A stretch of 64,000 nt of DNA from Kibdelosporangium sp040675465 (GCF_040675465.1 NZ_JBFAPA010000001.1:372001-436000), one strand, 5' to 3'; counted from the first letter of the stretch, positions 1 to 9,610 are shown. A program made the numbers and translations. The notes: generated by a model not told the origin, from the sequence alone.

Positions 1-38
1 CCGACGGCGGGGCCTCGACCCGGATGGTGATCGAATAA
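1..38 (+). CDS. 3' end of an unidentified gene (partial)
   Basis: Eleven complete codons precede a TAA stop at 36-38, reading DGGASTRMVIE. Third positions are almost all G or C, as in the coding genes around it, which is the only support for this being the C-terminus of a gene that begins before the window. The family cannot be recognised from this much sequence. It would converge on the small minus-strand gene that follows. Confidence 0.4.
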   Translation, partial: DGGASTRMVIE

Positions 39-85
39 CCAGGACCGGGTACCGGCATTATTCTTTTCTCCCGCTGTAAGACGAC

Positions 86-271
86 TTACTTGTTGATCTC
101 CGTCACCGGGTGTTCGTAACCCAGGTCCTCGACGGGCAGCGGGAAGGTCACGTCACCGAACGGGGACAAGGCGCCCTGCCGGTCCGCCGCAAGCTCGCTC
201 ACCGGGTGTCCGCCCTCGGCCGGGGGTTCCGGCCAGGTGGGGTCGATCCGGTCCGGGTTGCCCTTGGCCAC
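86..271 (-). CDS. Small conserved hypothetical protein, 61 aa
   Basis: Function unknown. The GTG start is chosen because AGGAGG lies six bases upstream of it; a longer reading frame exists but has no such site. The protein is hydrophilic and rich in proline, glutamate and aspartate (AKGNPDRIDPTWPEPP near the N-terminus), without membrane segment or known motif. It is divergent from the XPB-partner gene, with about 75 bp between the two starts that must hold both promoters. A small protein gene lies beside the same partner gene in mycobacteria (Rv0863 next to Rv0862c), so this may be its counterpart, but that is from memory of gene order rather than from a motif. Confidence 0.7.
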   Translation of the reverse strand: MAKGNPDRIDPTWPEPPAEGGHPVSELAADRQGALSPFGDVTFPLPVEDLGYEHPVTEINK

Positions 272-345
272 CGATCCTCCTCGAAGACTGCGGAATTGCT
301 CGTACGGTACCCGACCCGGCACACCCCTGTGCAGGCACGTATACC

Positions 346-2625
346 GTGGTCAGAGTGTCGGGTCTCACGCTGACGGAGTGGCTGCGCGAACGGGATGACG
401 CCGCGCTGGCGCGGATGCTCACCGCACGCCCTGACCTGGCCACACCCGTGCCAGGCGATACCTCGGTGCTCGCCACCAGGGCCGGCAGCCGCGCGTCGGT
501 GGTCCGGGCCGCGGAGGGCCTGGACACCTTCACCCTCGCGGTGCTGGACGCGTTGCTGTTGTGCGACGCGGACACCAGGGCGGTCAGGACCGAGGAGGTC
601 GCCGCCATGGTGGGCACGAAGGTGCCACGCAAACGGGTCCGCGAGGCCATCGCGACCCTGCTGGACCTGGGGCTGGCCTGGGGTGCCGAGGACGAGCTGC
701 GGATCGTGCCGGCCGCGCGGGAGGCCGCGGGGCCGTTCCCTGGCGGGCTCGGCCGGTACTCCCCCGCACTGGACGGCCAGGACATCGGCGCGCTGATCGC
801 CGGGCTCGACGAGCCGGAACGCAAGGTGCTGACGGCGTTGGCGGACGGCCAGCCGACCGGGCGCACCAAGGACGCCGACTCGCTGCTTCCGTTGGCGGAG
901 GCCAAGACCCCGATCCAGCGCCTGCTCGCGCGCGGGCTGCTGATGCGCCGCGACTCCGAGACGGTGGAGCTGCCCCGTCAGGTCGGTCTCGCGCTGCGCG
1001 GCGGGACGCCGATGGGCCAGATCCGGGTCAGCCCGCCGCCCGTGCAGACCACCGCCCACAACGCGGCCACTGTGGACGGCACCGGCGCCGGTGAGGCAAT
1101 GGAACTGTTGCGGCACACCGAAACGCTGATCTCACTGTGGTCGGACGAGCCGCCACCCGTGCTGCGCACCGGCGGTCTGGGCATCCGTGAACTGCGCCGG
1201 GTCGGCCGCGAGATGGGCAGCGCGGACGAGCAACGCGTCACCCTCATCGCCGAGATCGCCTATGGCGCGGGCATGGTCGTCGACACCGACACGACCAGTC
1301 CACAGTGGGCACCGACGACCCACGCCGACGTCTGGCTCGCCGCGCCGCCCGCCCAGCAGTGGGCGACTCTGGCGGTGGCGTGGCTCGAACTGCCGCGGCT
1401 GCCCGGGCTGGCGGGCGCGAAGGACGCCAAGGACAAGCCGATGTCCCCGCTGTCCGAGGAACTCCGGCGGCCACTCGCGCCCGCCGGACGCCGCCGGGTG
1501 CTGGCCGCGCTCGCAGAACTCCCGCCAGGGACCGGAATGGACTCACCCGAGGAGGTCGCCGGGCTGCTCGCGTGGCGCGCGCCGCGGCGCGGTGGACGGG
1601 TCCGCGACGACGTCGTGATCTGGACCTTGCGCGAGGCCACGGCGCTGGGCCTGGTCGCGTTGGGGGCGTTGACATCCGCGGGCCGAGCGTTGCTCGAGGA
1701 CGGTCCGGCCGCGGCGGCCAAGCGGATGGCCGAGGCGATGCCCGCGCCGGTGGACCACGTGCTCGTCCAGGCAGACCTGACCATCGTGGCGCCCGGGCCG
1801 TTGGAACCCGTGCTGCGGCAGGAGATCGAGCTCGTCGCGGACGTCGAGTCCGCCGGTGGCGCAACGGTGTACCGGGTCAGCGAGGGATCGATCCGGCGCG
1901 CGCTCGACGCCGGCCGCACCTCCACCGACCTGCACGAGATGTTCCGCACGCGCTCACGAACCCCTGTCCCGCAGGCGTTGACGTACATGATCGACGACGT
2001 GGCACGGCGGCACGGGTTGTTGCGCGGCGGCGCGGCGATGTCGTTCCTGCGGTGTGACGACGATGTGCTGCTGGCGCAGGTCGCCGGGAGTCCCGCGGGT
2101 GTCCGGCTGGAGCTGCGCAAGATCGCCCCGGGCGTGCTGGTCAGTCCGGTACCGCTGGCCGATGTGCTGGAGGAGCTGCGGCATGCCGGGTTCGCGCCTT
2201 CGGCCGAGGGCGCCGACGGTCAGTTGCTTGACTTGCGCCCCAAGGGTTTGCGGGTTCCGGTCCGGCAGCGGCCACGGTCGGGCACCTTGCCCAAAGCACC
2301 GACCGAAGAGCAGTTGGCGGACCTGATCAGCGCGATCCGGGCGGGCGACCGGGCGGCAGGGACTCGGCGTGGCCGCACGGTTTCGCCCGCCGCGGGCGCG
2401 GGCGCGGACACCTCGGCGACGCTGGCTTTGTTGCAGGAGGCAGTGAACGCCCGGCGGAGCGTGTTCATCGGGTACGTCGACGCGCATGGAACCGCTTCGC
2501 AGCGCGTGATCGAGCCGACCCGGGTGGGCGCGGGCGTGCTGGAAGGCCTCGACTCGTCGCGGTCGGAGCTGCACCGGTTCGCGCTGCACCGGATCACCTC
2601 GGTGTCGCTCGTTGACGAGGAATGA
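346..2625 (+). CDS. Helicase-associated domain protein, XPB/Ssl2-like partner (Rv0862c type)
   Basis: A 759-residue protein of the actinobacterial family annotated as helicase-associated or XPB/Ssl2-like. It has no Walker A motif, so it is not itself a motor; the family is thought to act with the XPB helicase. The N-terminus (LTEWLRERDDAALARML, then ARAGSRASVVRAAEGLD) and winged-helix-like repeats are typical. The C-terminal 60 residues (LQEAVNARRSVFIGYVDAHG...IEPTRVGAGVLEGLD) resemble a WYL-like sensory fold. The start is GTG. In M. tuberculosis this gene is next to the XPB gene; here XPB (20332-21993) is about 18 kb away. Confidence 0.85.
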   Translation: MVRVSGLTLTEWLRERDDAALARMLTARPDLATPVPGDTSVLATRAGSRASVVRAAEGLDTFTLAVLDALLLCDADTRAVRTEEVAAMVGTKVPRKRVREAIATLLDLGLAWGAEDELRIVPAAREAAGPFPGGLGRYSPALDGQDIGALIAGLDEPERKVLTALADGQPTGRTKDADSLLPLAEAKTPIQRLLARGLLMRRDSETVELPRQVGLALRGGTPMGQIRVSPPPVQTTAHNAATVDGTGAGEAMELLRHTETLISLWSDEPPPVLRTGGLGIRELRRVGREMGSADEQRVTLIAEIAYGAGMVVDTDTTSPQWAPTTHADVWLAAPPAQQWATLAVAWLELPRLPGLAGAKDAKDKPMSPLSEELRRPLAPAGRRRVLAALAELPPGTGMDSPEEVAGLLAWRAPRRGGRVRDDVVIWTLREATALGLVALGALTSAGRALLEDGPAAAAKRMAEAMPAPVDHVLVQADLTIVAPGPLEPVLRQEIELVADVESAGGATVYRVSEGSIRRALDAGRTSTDLHEMFRTRSRTPVPQALTYMIDDVARRHGLLRGGAAMSFLRCDDDVLLAQVAGSPAGVRLELRKIAPGVLVSPVPLADVLEELRHAGFAPSAEGADGQLLDLRPKGLRVPVRQRPRSGTLPKAPTEEQLADLISAIRAGDRAAGTRRGRTVSPAAGAGADTSATLALLQEAVNARRSVFIGYVDAHGTASQRVIEPTRVGAGVLEGLDSSRSELHRFALHRITSVSLVDEE

Positions 2626-2772
2626 CGTCAATCCGCCAGTTCCCGCCCGCACTCTTGTCGCAGGTCAACGCGGTTTCGCACACTCGCAAGGCGTGGGTCC
2701 GGCGCGCGGGGTGGCCCTGGCCGCCGTCCGGTCGCCGGCGTCCAGGCGTTTCCGGCGCCCACGCGGACCGGC

Positions 2773-2798
2773 CGGGTCCGGGCGTCCCCCCGGACCCG
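2773..2798. terminator. Hairpin between convergent genes
   Basis: CGGGTCCGG (2773-2781) pairs with CCGGACCCG (2790-2798) around an 8-nt loop. It lies between the stop codons of the convergent XPB-partner and patatin genes and has no T-run, as is common in high-GC actinobacteria. It probably serves both directions. Confidence 0.55.
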
Positions 2799-2810
2799 CC
2801 ACCGGTCTCC

Positions 2811-3713
2811 TTAGGACGCCAGGGCCGCGTGCACGGCCTGGCGGCCGGACATCACCGCGCGGCGCAACACCTTCGGGTCACGTTCGGTCGCGGTGATGTC
2901 CGGGCCATCGGTGGGCGGGCGCACTGACATCACCGCGGGCAGCTCCTTGAGCAGCTGCTCGTCCGACATGTCGCGTTCGTACTGCTCGTCCCACACCTTG
3001 CGCAGGCCCGGGTAGTACCGCGGCACGATCATTCCCTGACCGCGCGAGGGTTTCGCGGGGCGCTCGGTCGCCCTTCTGGTACGCAGCATCAACACATGCG
3101 TCGCGCCCTGGTTGAGCGCCGTGCGGAACGGCAGCGGCTCGGCCACCCCCGCGTCGACGAACCGGCGGCCGCCCAGCTTGATCGACCGGCCGGCCAGGAT
3201 CGGCAGGCATGTGCTGGCGCGCAAGGCGTTCTGCAGGTCCTCGACGTGGTGGATGAACGGCCGCAGGTCGACCGAGTCGCCGGTGTCCGCGTCGGTGGCC
3301 AGCGGGTGGTAGCTCACCGGGTTGGCCAGGATCGCCGGGAAGTCCATTGGGGTCAGTTCCTGGTACACCGTGTTGACGAGGTAGTCGGTGTCGAACACCG
3401 GACGGCCGCGCAGGAACCGCCACGGGTTGATCACCTTCCGCATGATCTCCGGGTCCCACCACCCCCGCATGCCCGTCAACGCCCGCCCGGACAACAGCCA
3501 CGCGCCGTTCAGCGCCCCCGCCGACGACCCGTAGACCGCGTCGAAGCACCTGGTGAGGCCGAGTTCCTCCAGCGCCATCACCATGCCGCTGGAGTACGTG
3601 CCCCGGCTGCTGCCGCCCTCGATCGCGAGCGCTATCCGGTGACCGTCCGAACGGAACCCCGGACGGCTGCCGTCCGCATGCCGGCGTGAGATCAAGCGCA
3701 TAACCTGGTGCAC
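2811..3713 (-). CDS. Patatin-like phospholipase, 300 aa
   Basis: Predicted cytoplasmic lipid acyl hydrolase with the patatin Ser-Asp dyad. The oxyanion loop appears as EGGSSRG near residue 33, the nucleophile elbow as GSSAG near residue 62, and the aspartate in the DAG motif of FVDAGVAEPLPF near residue 188. The C-terminal 100 residues are basic and carry no further known domain. The GTG start is used; an ATG four codons downstream is equally possible. It is divergent from a second patatin-family gene at 3860, but the two proteins share little beyond the catalytic motifs, so they are not recent duplicates. Confidence 0.88.
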   Translation of the reverse strand: MHQVMRLISRRHADGSRPGFRSDGHRIALAIEGGSSRGTYSSGMVMALEELGLTRCFDAVYGSSAGALNGAWLLSGRALTGMRGWWDPEIMRKVINPWRFLRGRPVFDTDYLVNTVYQELTPMDFPAILANPVSYHPLATDADTGDSVDLRPFIHHVEDLQNALRASTCLPILAGRSIKLGGRRFVDAGVAEPLPFRTALNQGATHVLMLRTRRATERPAKPSRGQGMIVPRYYPGLRKVWDEQYERDMSDEQLLKELPAVMSVRPPTDGPDITATERDPKVLRRAVMSGRQAVHAALAS

Positions 3714-3859
3714 AGGGAAAGTTTCGCACCGGCCAACACACGGTCACGACACGGTACGTGTGTTACAGCTCACCATTCACTGGACGTTGATCGCCGACAG
3801 CGCGATCACCGGCATTTCCATAGACTGGACCACACTGTCGAGCGGTCAGGAGGACCTCC

Positions 3860-4606
3860 GTGCGCGCATTGGTACTCGGTGGTGGCGGGATCGCTGGAAT
3901 CGCCTGGGAGACCGGGATTCTCCACGGTCTGGGCCCGTCCGCGCTGGACGTCGACATCGTCATCGGCACGTCCGCCGGGTCGGCCGTCGCCGCGGCGCTG
4001 ACCAGCGGTGTGTCCCTTGAGGACGCGTTCGCGCAGCAGACCACCCCGGCGCCGGCCACGGCTCCCGCGCCGTCGCTGGAGAAGATCATCGCGCTGTTCA
4101 CGACCATGCAGTCGTTCCCGCCGGACGAGGCCCGCCGCAAGCTCGGCGAGCTGGCGGTCGCCGCGGAGACAATGCCAGAGGACCAATGGAAACGCCTGAT
4201 CGGCGCGGGCCTGCCGTCGCACGAGTGGCCGGAGCGCAAGATCGGTGTGGTCGCGTGCGAGGTGACCACCGGTGAGACCCGGGTCTTCGACAAGGAGTCC
4301 GGAGTGGACCTGCTGTCCGCGGTGAGCGCGAGTTGTGCGGTGCCAGGGGTTTTCCCACCGGTCACGATCGACGGGAAGCGCTACATGGACGGCGGGGTCC
4401 GCACGACCACCAACGCCGACCTCGTCCAGGACTACGACGAAATCCTTGTCATAGCGCCGATTCCGGACGCACTGCGCATTCCGCACGCCCGGGTCATCAC
4501 GCCCGACGAGGCGTCGTTGGCCGCGATGACAACGAATGTGCTCGACCCGGCGACGCGGGTACCGAGCGCCCACGCGGGGCTCGCCCAAGGAAAAGCGTTG
4601 CGCTGA
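3860..4606 (+). CDS. Patatin-like phospholipase, 248 aa
   Basis: A short patatin-family protein of the RssA-like type. The oxyanion loop GGGGIAG is at residues 7-13, the nucleophile elbow GTSAG near residue 36, and the catalytic aspartate in DGG of YMDGGVRTTTNADL near residue 177. It has no signal peptide, so it should act in the cytoplasm or on the inner face of the membrane. The GTG start follows AGGAGG at good spacing. The gene ends just before the hairpin repeat at 4628-4665, facing the conservon. The natural lipid substrate cannot be told from sequence. Confidence 0.88.
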   Translation: MRALVLGGGGIAGIAWETGILHGLGPSALDVDIVIGTSAGSAVAAALTSGVSLEDAFAQQTTPAPATAPAPSLEKIIALFTTMQSFPPDEARRKLGELAVAAETMPEDQWKRLIGAGLPSHEWPERKIGVVACEVTTGETRVFDKESGVDLLSAVSASCAVPGVFPPVTIDGKRYMDGGVRTTTNADLVQDYDEILVIAPIPDALRIPHARVITPDEASLAAMTTNVLDPATRVPSAHAGLAQGKALR

Positions 4607-4627
4607 CTGAACCGGGAACGCGGTTTT

Positions 4628-4665
4628 CCTCGTGCGTACTTGTGTGGCCACAAGCACGCACGAGG
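4628..4665. repeat. Intergenic hairpin repeat, copy 1
   Basis: CCTCGTGCGT followed by CTTGTG pairs with CACAAG followed by ACGCACGAGG, with one mismatched position and a four-base loop (TGGC). It fills the gap between the convergent patatin and cvnD genes and probably ends transcription from both sides. The outer arms match those of the hairpins at 35189-35236 and 60268-60319. Confidence 0.7.
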
Positions 4666-4669
4666 GGTC

Positions 4670-5278
4670 TCAGACCGCCCGGGCGGACATCCGCTGGTGC
4701 ATGGCGTGCTCCACCAGGGTGATCAGGCTTTCCTTGGTGGACTCGCGGTCACGCGCGTCGCAGGTGACCACCGGCACGGAGGGCTCGATGGTCAGCGCGT
4801 CGCGGACGTCCTCGACGCGGTGGTGCAGCACGCGCTCGAAGCAGTTGATCGCCACGATGTACGGCAGCTGGCGGTCCTCGAAGAAGTCGATCGCCGCGAA
4901 CGCGTCGGCCAGTCGCCGGGTGTCGACCAGCACGATCGCGCCGATGGCGCCGCGGACCAGGTCGTCCCACATGAACCAGAACCGGTGCTGGCCGGGGGTG
5001 CCGAACAGGTACAGGATCAGGTCCGAGTCCAGGGAGACACGGCCGAAGTCCATCGCGACCGTGGTCGTGGTCTTGTTGGGCGTGGCCGAAAGATCGTCGA
5101 CGTCCTGACTCGCCTCGGTCATCACGGCCTCGGTCGTCAACGGGACGATTTCCGAGACCGCTCCGACGAACGTGGTCTTGCCGACGCCGAAGCCTCCGGC
5201 GACGACGATCTTCGCGGACGTCGTCGCCTGACGCGCCACGGCCCGCGGGGAGTGAGGACTAGAGCCTGCGGAGCCCAC
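4670..5278 (-). CDS. cvnD: Conservon GTPase CvnD, ATP/GTP-binding protein
   Basis: Ras-like small GTPase of the actinobacterial conservon, last gene of the module. The P-loop is GGFGVGKTT near residue 29, and switch II is GTPGQHRF near residue 96. The usual NKxD specificity motif is replaced by INCFE, as is common in this family. In studied Streptomyces conservons the four products form a membrane-associated complex in which CvnD is the nucleotide switch. The start overlaps the end of cvnC by 20 bp, indicating translational coupling; an internal start nearer the P-loop is possible because the first 22 residues are not conserved-looking. Confidence 0.92.
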   Translation of the reverse strand: MGSAGSSPHSPRAVARQATTSAKIVVAGGFGVGKTTFVGAVSEIVPLTTEAVMTEASQDVDDLSATPNKTTTTVAMDFGRVSLDSDLILYLFGTPGQHRFWFMWDDLVRGAIGAIVLVDTRRLADAFAAIDFFEDRQLPYIVAINCFERVLHHRVEDVRDALTIEPSVPVVTCDARDRESTKESLITLVEHAMHQRMSARAV

Positions 5279-6035
5279 TGAGCACCCTTTCCATGAACTC
5301 GATCGACGGCCGGTCGCCCACGACCATGCCGCTCTGGTGGATCAGCACGAGCCCCATGCCCGCCATATCGCCGATCAGCACCCGCGCCACCCCGAGCGGA
5401 AGTCTCAGGTGCGCGGCCACCTCGGCGACCGAACGCGTGTCCAGGCACAGACCGCAGATGGACCGGTGCTCGGGGAGCACGGCGGCCTCCGGCATGCGGC
5501 CGCGGTCGCTGGTGGACACCAAGGCCTCGATGGCCAGGTCGTAGTCGGATCTGGTCCGTCCGCCCGTCTTGGTGTAGGGCCGGACTAACGAACCGGTCTC
5601 GGCGACCGGCTCGGCGCGGACCGGGTCCTCCCACTCCGTGACGGCCGGGACGGCCGGGAGCTGGTCGGAGTTCCAGTCGTTCTGCCTGGGCACCCCGGGA
5701 TCCCCGTACAGGCTCGCCCCCGGGCCACCGAACAGTCGTGCTCGGTAACCGTCCAGGTCGATCCGGTTCGGTGGATCCCCCAGTCCGTGCTCGGGCAGGT
5801 CCTCCCAACCTCGCTCCGGCATTTGCTCTTGCCTCCGCTCCGGCCGGCTTGGCAGCCGTTGGTCGTGCTCCTCCAGCGCCTCATCGGGCTCGTGATAGGA
5901 CGCCTCGTCGGGCGCGTCCTCATCGTCGGGGCCACCCGCGTCCGGCTCTTCGAAGCGGAACCCGGTCTGCGCCCAATCCCGATAGGAAAAGTCCGCGCCG
6001 AACCGGCCACCCGAGGCTCGGTGACCTCTAGCCAT
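5259..6035 (-). CDS. cvnC: Conservon protein CvnC, DUF742
   Basis: DUF742 protein, third gene of the conservon. The C-terminal 110 residues carry the family signature RPYTKTGGRT near residue 150, followed by a winged-helix-like region (ICGLCLDTRSVAEVAAHLRLPLGVARVLIGDMA). The first 145 residues are acidic, proline-rich and presumably disordered, making the protein longer than many CvnC homologues. Together with CvnB and CvnD it is thought to relay a signal from the CvnA sensor. It sits 24 bp after cvnB and overlaps cvnD. Confidence 0.92.
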   Translation of the reverse strand: MARGHRASGGRFGADFSYRDWAQTGFRFEEPDAGGPDDEDAPDEASYHEPDEALEEHDQRLPSRPERRQEQMPERGWEDLPEHGLGDPPNRIDLDGYRARLFGGPGASLYGDPGVPRQNDWNSDQLPAVPAVTEWEDPVRAEPVAETGSLVRPYTKTGGRTRSDYDLAIEALVSTSDRGRMPEAAVLPEHRSICGLCLDTRSVAEVAAHLRLPLGVARVLIGDMAGMGLVLIHQSGMVVGDRPSIEFMERVLSGLRRL

Positions 6036-6059
6036 CTGCTCTCACCCCGTCAAACCCGC

Positions 6060-6485
6060 TTATCTTCGCTGCGCGCCTTGCAGCTGCGCCCGCAGTTCGG
6101 GCGTCATCTGCTGGCCGACCCGCTCGACCAGAAGCGTCATCTCGTAGGCGACCAAGCCTATGTCGCAGTTGGGCGCGGCAAGAACGGCGAGACAAGATCC
6201 GTCCGAGATTGACATGAGGAAGAGATATCCCCGGTCCATCTCGACGACGGTCTGGTTCACCCCGCCGGCCTCGAAGCACCGTGCGGCACCCTGGGTCAGG
6301 CTCACCAACCCGGACGCCACCGCGGAGAGCTGCTCGGCCCGGTCGCGTGGGAGGCCCTGCGAGCCAGCCAGCAGCAGACCGTCTGCCGAGACCACCACCG
6401 CGTGTGCGACTCCGGGCACCTGCCGAACGAAATCGGTGATGAGCCAGCCAAAACTACCTGGCTGGTTTGTCGTCGCGGTCGTCAC
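6060..6485 (-). CDS. cvnB: Conservon roadblock/LC7 protein CvnB
   Basis: A 141-residue roadblock/LC7-fold protein, second gene of the conservon. The pattern GWLITDFVRQVPGVAHAVVVS ADG LLLAGS is the family hallmark at residues 13-43. Roadblock proteins act as dimeric regulators of small Ras-like GTPases; the natural partner here is the CvnD GTPase of the same operon. Its ATG overlaps the cvnA stop codon by four bases (6482-6485), so the two are translationally coupled. Confidence 0.94.
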   Translation of the reverse strand: MTTATTNQPGSFGWLITDFVRQVPGVAHAVVVSADGLLLAGSQGLPRDRAEQLSAVASGLVSLTQGAARCFEAGGVNQTVVEMDRGYLFLMSISDGSCLAVLAAPNCDIGLVAYEMTLLVERVGQQMTPELRAQLQGAQRR

Positions 6486-9400
6486 TCCTGCTCCTCGTCT
6501 TGACGGCTCTCGACTGAATCCTGGTCCCCAGCGTAAGCGTCCACCATGGCGTGGCGGCCCCGCCGGATGCCCTGCTGGAAGCTCGACATCCGGCCGCGCA
6601 CCGCGTCAGCCGAGCGCGGTGGCAGCGCGGGTGTGCGCTGTGTCGCCGCCGGTCCGCCGGCACCCGGCCGGGACGGCGCCGATCCGGGGATCAGCTGGGC
6701 CTTCGGCACCCGCTTGGGCAGACCGGCCGAGGTGATCACCTCGGGGGCGGCCTTGCCCAGGTTCTGCGCGGCCTGCCAGCCCTCGTCACCCGGCGACTGC
6801 CAGGCCGACAGCGAGGCGGAGGCGCGCACGGACTGCTGCGGCTGCGCCGGCTGCTCCTCGGCGGCCGGTGCCGCGGGCTCCTCGTGGACCACCGGCTGGG
6901 CCGGCGGCTCCTCGTGGTGCGGCGCGTCGCCGTTGCCGTTGCTGTGGCCGTTCACACCGTTGGTCCCGTTGATCGCATGCGATGCCGGGGCCGGAACGAC
7001 GGGCGGGGCCACGAGCGGTGCGGCCGGAACGTCTTCACCGGACGGTCTGCCCCGCTCGGAGGCAGGCGGCCGCTTGTCGCTGTCGCCTTCCTCGAACCAC
7101 TGGGACAGCACTGCCTCGTAGATCGGCAGCCGCTCGGTGGGGGCGTCGACGTCGTGGTTGACCTCCTGGCGTGCTGGGGCAGGCCGCGGCGGCTCCTGGG
7201 CGGCCCTGGCGGCCTTCTCGGCGGCGAACGGGTCGCCGAACAGCGAGAGGGAGCCGGGGTCGCCGGACGCCTGGGCCGGGGGCTGGTCGAGCGGGGTGAC
7301 CTGGGTGTGCGCCTCAGGTTCGCGCTCCGGTGCCCAGCGTACGTTCGGATCGGCCATCCCGTTTGTGGTGTTCTCCACGGGCGGCGGGTATCCGGCTGGT
7401 GTATACGGCGGCAGCGAGGTGACGTCCGAGTCCTCCGGCGTGCCGTCCGGCCGCAGCCGCGGCAGGCTCCCGGTGAACGCGCTGGCGATGCCGCCCGCGG
7501 GCCGCGGCGGGACCGGGCGCTGGCCGCCGGTGGTCGCACCCGCGCCGGTGGCGGTGATGCCGCCGGTCATCTCGTTCGGCGTGATGGTCGGGATGCCGCC
7601 GGTCGGCGTCAGGTTGGTCGGCTGGACGCCGCGCGAGGACTGGATCAGGTTCGACGGGACGATGATCCGGGCGATCAGGCCGCCGTCGATGTCCTCGTTG
7701 TCCCGCAGCCGGACCTGGATGTTGTGCCGCTGCGCCAGGCGCGCGACCACGTAGAGGCCCATTCGCCGGGTCACCGACACGTCCATGTCGGGCGGGTCGG
7801 CCAGGCGGCGGTTGGCGGCGTCGATCTCGTCCGCCGACATGCCCACACCCTGGTCGGTGATCTGGATGGCCAGTTCCTTCTTGCGGGTGGCGGCCATCCG
7901 CACGGTGACCTTCTTCTCCGGCTCGGAGAACGAGGTCGCGTTGTCCAGCAGCTCGGCGATCAGGTGCACGAGGTCGTTGACCGCGCGGCCCTGGACGGCC
8001 ACCTCGGGCGCGGACAGCACGTCGATGCGGGCGTACTGCTCGACCTCGGAAACGGCGGCACCGACGACGTCAGCGGCCGGGACGGGCCGGGTCAGCTGAC
8101 GCGACAGACCGGTGCCGGAGAGCACCAGCAGGCTTTCCGAGTTGCGCCGCATCCGGGTGGCCAGGTGGTCCAGCTCGAACAGGCTGGCCAGCTGGTCGGG
8201 GTCCTGCTCGTCCTGCTCCAGCCGGTCGATCAGGTTCAGCTGGCGTTCCACCAGGGCCTGCGAGCGGCGGGACAGGTTGACGAAGATCGAGTTGACGTTG
8301 TCGCGCAACAGCGCCTGCTCGGCGGCCATCCGGACGGCCTGTTCGTGAACGGCGTCGAACGACCGCGCGACTTCACCGGTCTCCTCACGGGTGAACACCG
8401 GCATGGGTTCGACCGCGTGCTTGGAGGCCGCGACGGGGTCCGGGTCGGCCAGGATGCGCTGCACCGTCTCCGGCAGCCTGGTGTAGGCGACGTCCAGAGC
8501 GTTGGTCCGCAGGGTCCGCAGCGGCTTCAGGATCGAGCGGGTGACCAGGGTCATCAGGATCAGCGCGAGGATCAGCAGGGCGAGCACGATGCCGGCGTTG
8601 GTCCACGCGGAGTTGGTCTTGGCGACCGCGAGCTGGTCGGCGCGGGCCCGCAGGGCACCCAGCAGGTCGGCCTCGACCTTGCGCAGCTTGTCGACCGTGG
8701 CGTTGCCGTCGGCGGTCAGGTGCGGCAGGTCGATCTGCAGGCTCGGCTGGTTGGCGTCGGCGCGGTTGAACGCGGTCGACTTGATCCGCTCCCGGTCGTC
8801 GACCTCGGGGCCGGACACGGTGTCGGAGTAGAACTGCAGCTCCTGCGGGGTGGCGTTGGCGCGGAAACCGGCCTGCGCGGCACCGAAGGAGGCCTGGGCG
8901 GCGCGGGTCTCGTCCAGCAGGCCGGACGGGAACTGGTCGACCACCGCGGCGATCTGCAGCGCGGCGTTCTCCTGCGAGGCGAACTCCTTGGCCTCGGACA
9001 ACGCCTGCACCGTGGTGGCCTGGCGGAGCAGGTCCCGGTCGGTGACCGCGGTGTTGACCTCACGGCCCAGCTGCACCAGCGCCTGGATGATCGAGGTGTA
9101 CGCCGCCTTCACCGCGAGGGCGGGGTACTCGGTGTTGGTGGCCGCCTGGCGCAGCGCGTCCAGACCGGCGAGGCGCTGCAGGCCCTGGTTGTAGCGGGCT
9201 CGCGCGCTCTCGTCGTCGGTGCGCACCAGGTTGGCCGCCTCGGACAACGCCGCACGCGCCCGCTCGACCCGGTTGATCTGCTGGTCGAGCTGGGCACGGT
9301 CGTTGGTCCGGTTGCGCGCCACGTTCTCGACCGCGAGCGTGCGTTCCTTCTGCAGCTCGTGGACGACCCCGGTGACGTTGCGGGCCAGGTCGACCTGGTT

Positions 9401-9610
9401 GACGGTCTGGCGGAACTCGTCGGCGCTCTTGAGGTCCTCCTCGGCGCGCAAGCCGCCGAGTACGAGGGCGGTCAGCGTCGGGATGATGAGGACGGCGAGG
9501 ATCTTGGTGCGCAGGCGCCAGTTGCGGACCCGCCAAGGCGAGCCGGCGCGGGCGGACGTGCCACCTGCGGGGCGGGCCGCCTGCGGCGGCCGGGCTCCTC
9601 CGTCGGTCAT
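6482..9610 (-). CDS. cvnA: Conservon sensor kinase-like protein CvnA with nitrate/nitrite-sensing ectodomain
   Basis: First gene of the conservon, about 1042 residues from the chosen ATG (MTDGGARP). A first membrane segment lies at residues 36-53, a helical nitrate/nitrite-sensing-type extracellular domain at about 55-330, and a second membrane segment at 338-357 with a HAMP-like linker. A dimerisation region with FELDHLATRMRR and a histidine-kinase ATPase fold (DNATSFSEPE; DQGVGMSADE) follow. The last 350 residues are a Pro/Ala/Glu-rich tail with no domain. The usual phospho-accepting H-box is atypical, as in other CvnA proteins. The frame stays open to 9781, but that extension is not conserved-looking. 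Confidence 0.9.
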   Translation of the reverse strand: MTDGGARPPQAARPAGGTSARAGSPWRVRNWRLRTKILAVLIIPTLTALVLGGLRAEEDLKSADEFRQTVNQVDLARNVTGVVHELQKERTLAVENVARNRTNDRAQLDQQINRVERARAALSEAANLVRTDDESARARYNQGLQRLAGLDALRQAATNTEYPALAVKAAYTSIIQALVQLGREVNTAVTDRDLLRQATTVQALSEAKEFASQENAALQIAAVVDQFPSGLLDETRAAQASFGAAQAGFRANATPQELQFYSDTVSGPEVDDRERIKSTAFNRADANQPSLQIDLPHLTADGNATVDKLRKVEADLLGALRARADQLAVAKTNSAWTNAGIVLALLILALILMTLVTRSILKPLRTLRTNALDVAYTRLPETVQRILADPDPVAASKHAVEPMPVFTREETGEVARSFDAVHEQAVRMAAEQALLRDNVNSIFVNLSRRSQALVERQLNLIDRLEQDEQDPDQLASLFELDHLATRMRRNSESLLVLSGTGLSRQLTRPVPAADVVGAAVSEVEQYARIDVLSAPEVAVQGRAVNDLVHLIAELLDNATSFSEPEKKVTVRMAATRKKELAIQITDQGVGMSADEIDAANRRLADPPDMDVSVTRRMGLYVVARLAQRHNIQVRLRDNEDIDGGLIARIIVPSNLIQSSRGVQPTNLTPTGGIPTITPNEMTGGITATGAGATTGGQRPVPPRPAGGIASAFTGSLPRLRPDGTPEDSDVTSLPPYTPAGYPPPVENTTNGMADPNVRWAPEREPEAHTQVTPLDQPPAQASGDPGSLSLFGDPFAAEKAARAAQEPPRPAPARQEVNHDVDAPTERLPIYEAVLSQWFEEGDSDKRPPASERGRPSGEDVPAAPLVAPPVVPAPASHAINGTNGVNGHSNGNGDAPHHEEPPAQPVVHEEPAAPAAEEQPAQPQQSVRASASLSAWQSPGDEGWQAAQNLGKAAPEVITSAGLPKRVPKAQLIPGSAPSRPGAGGPAATQRTPALPPRSADAVRGRMSSFQQGIRRGRHAMVDAYAGDQDSVESRQDEEQE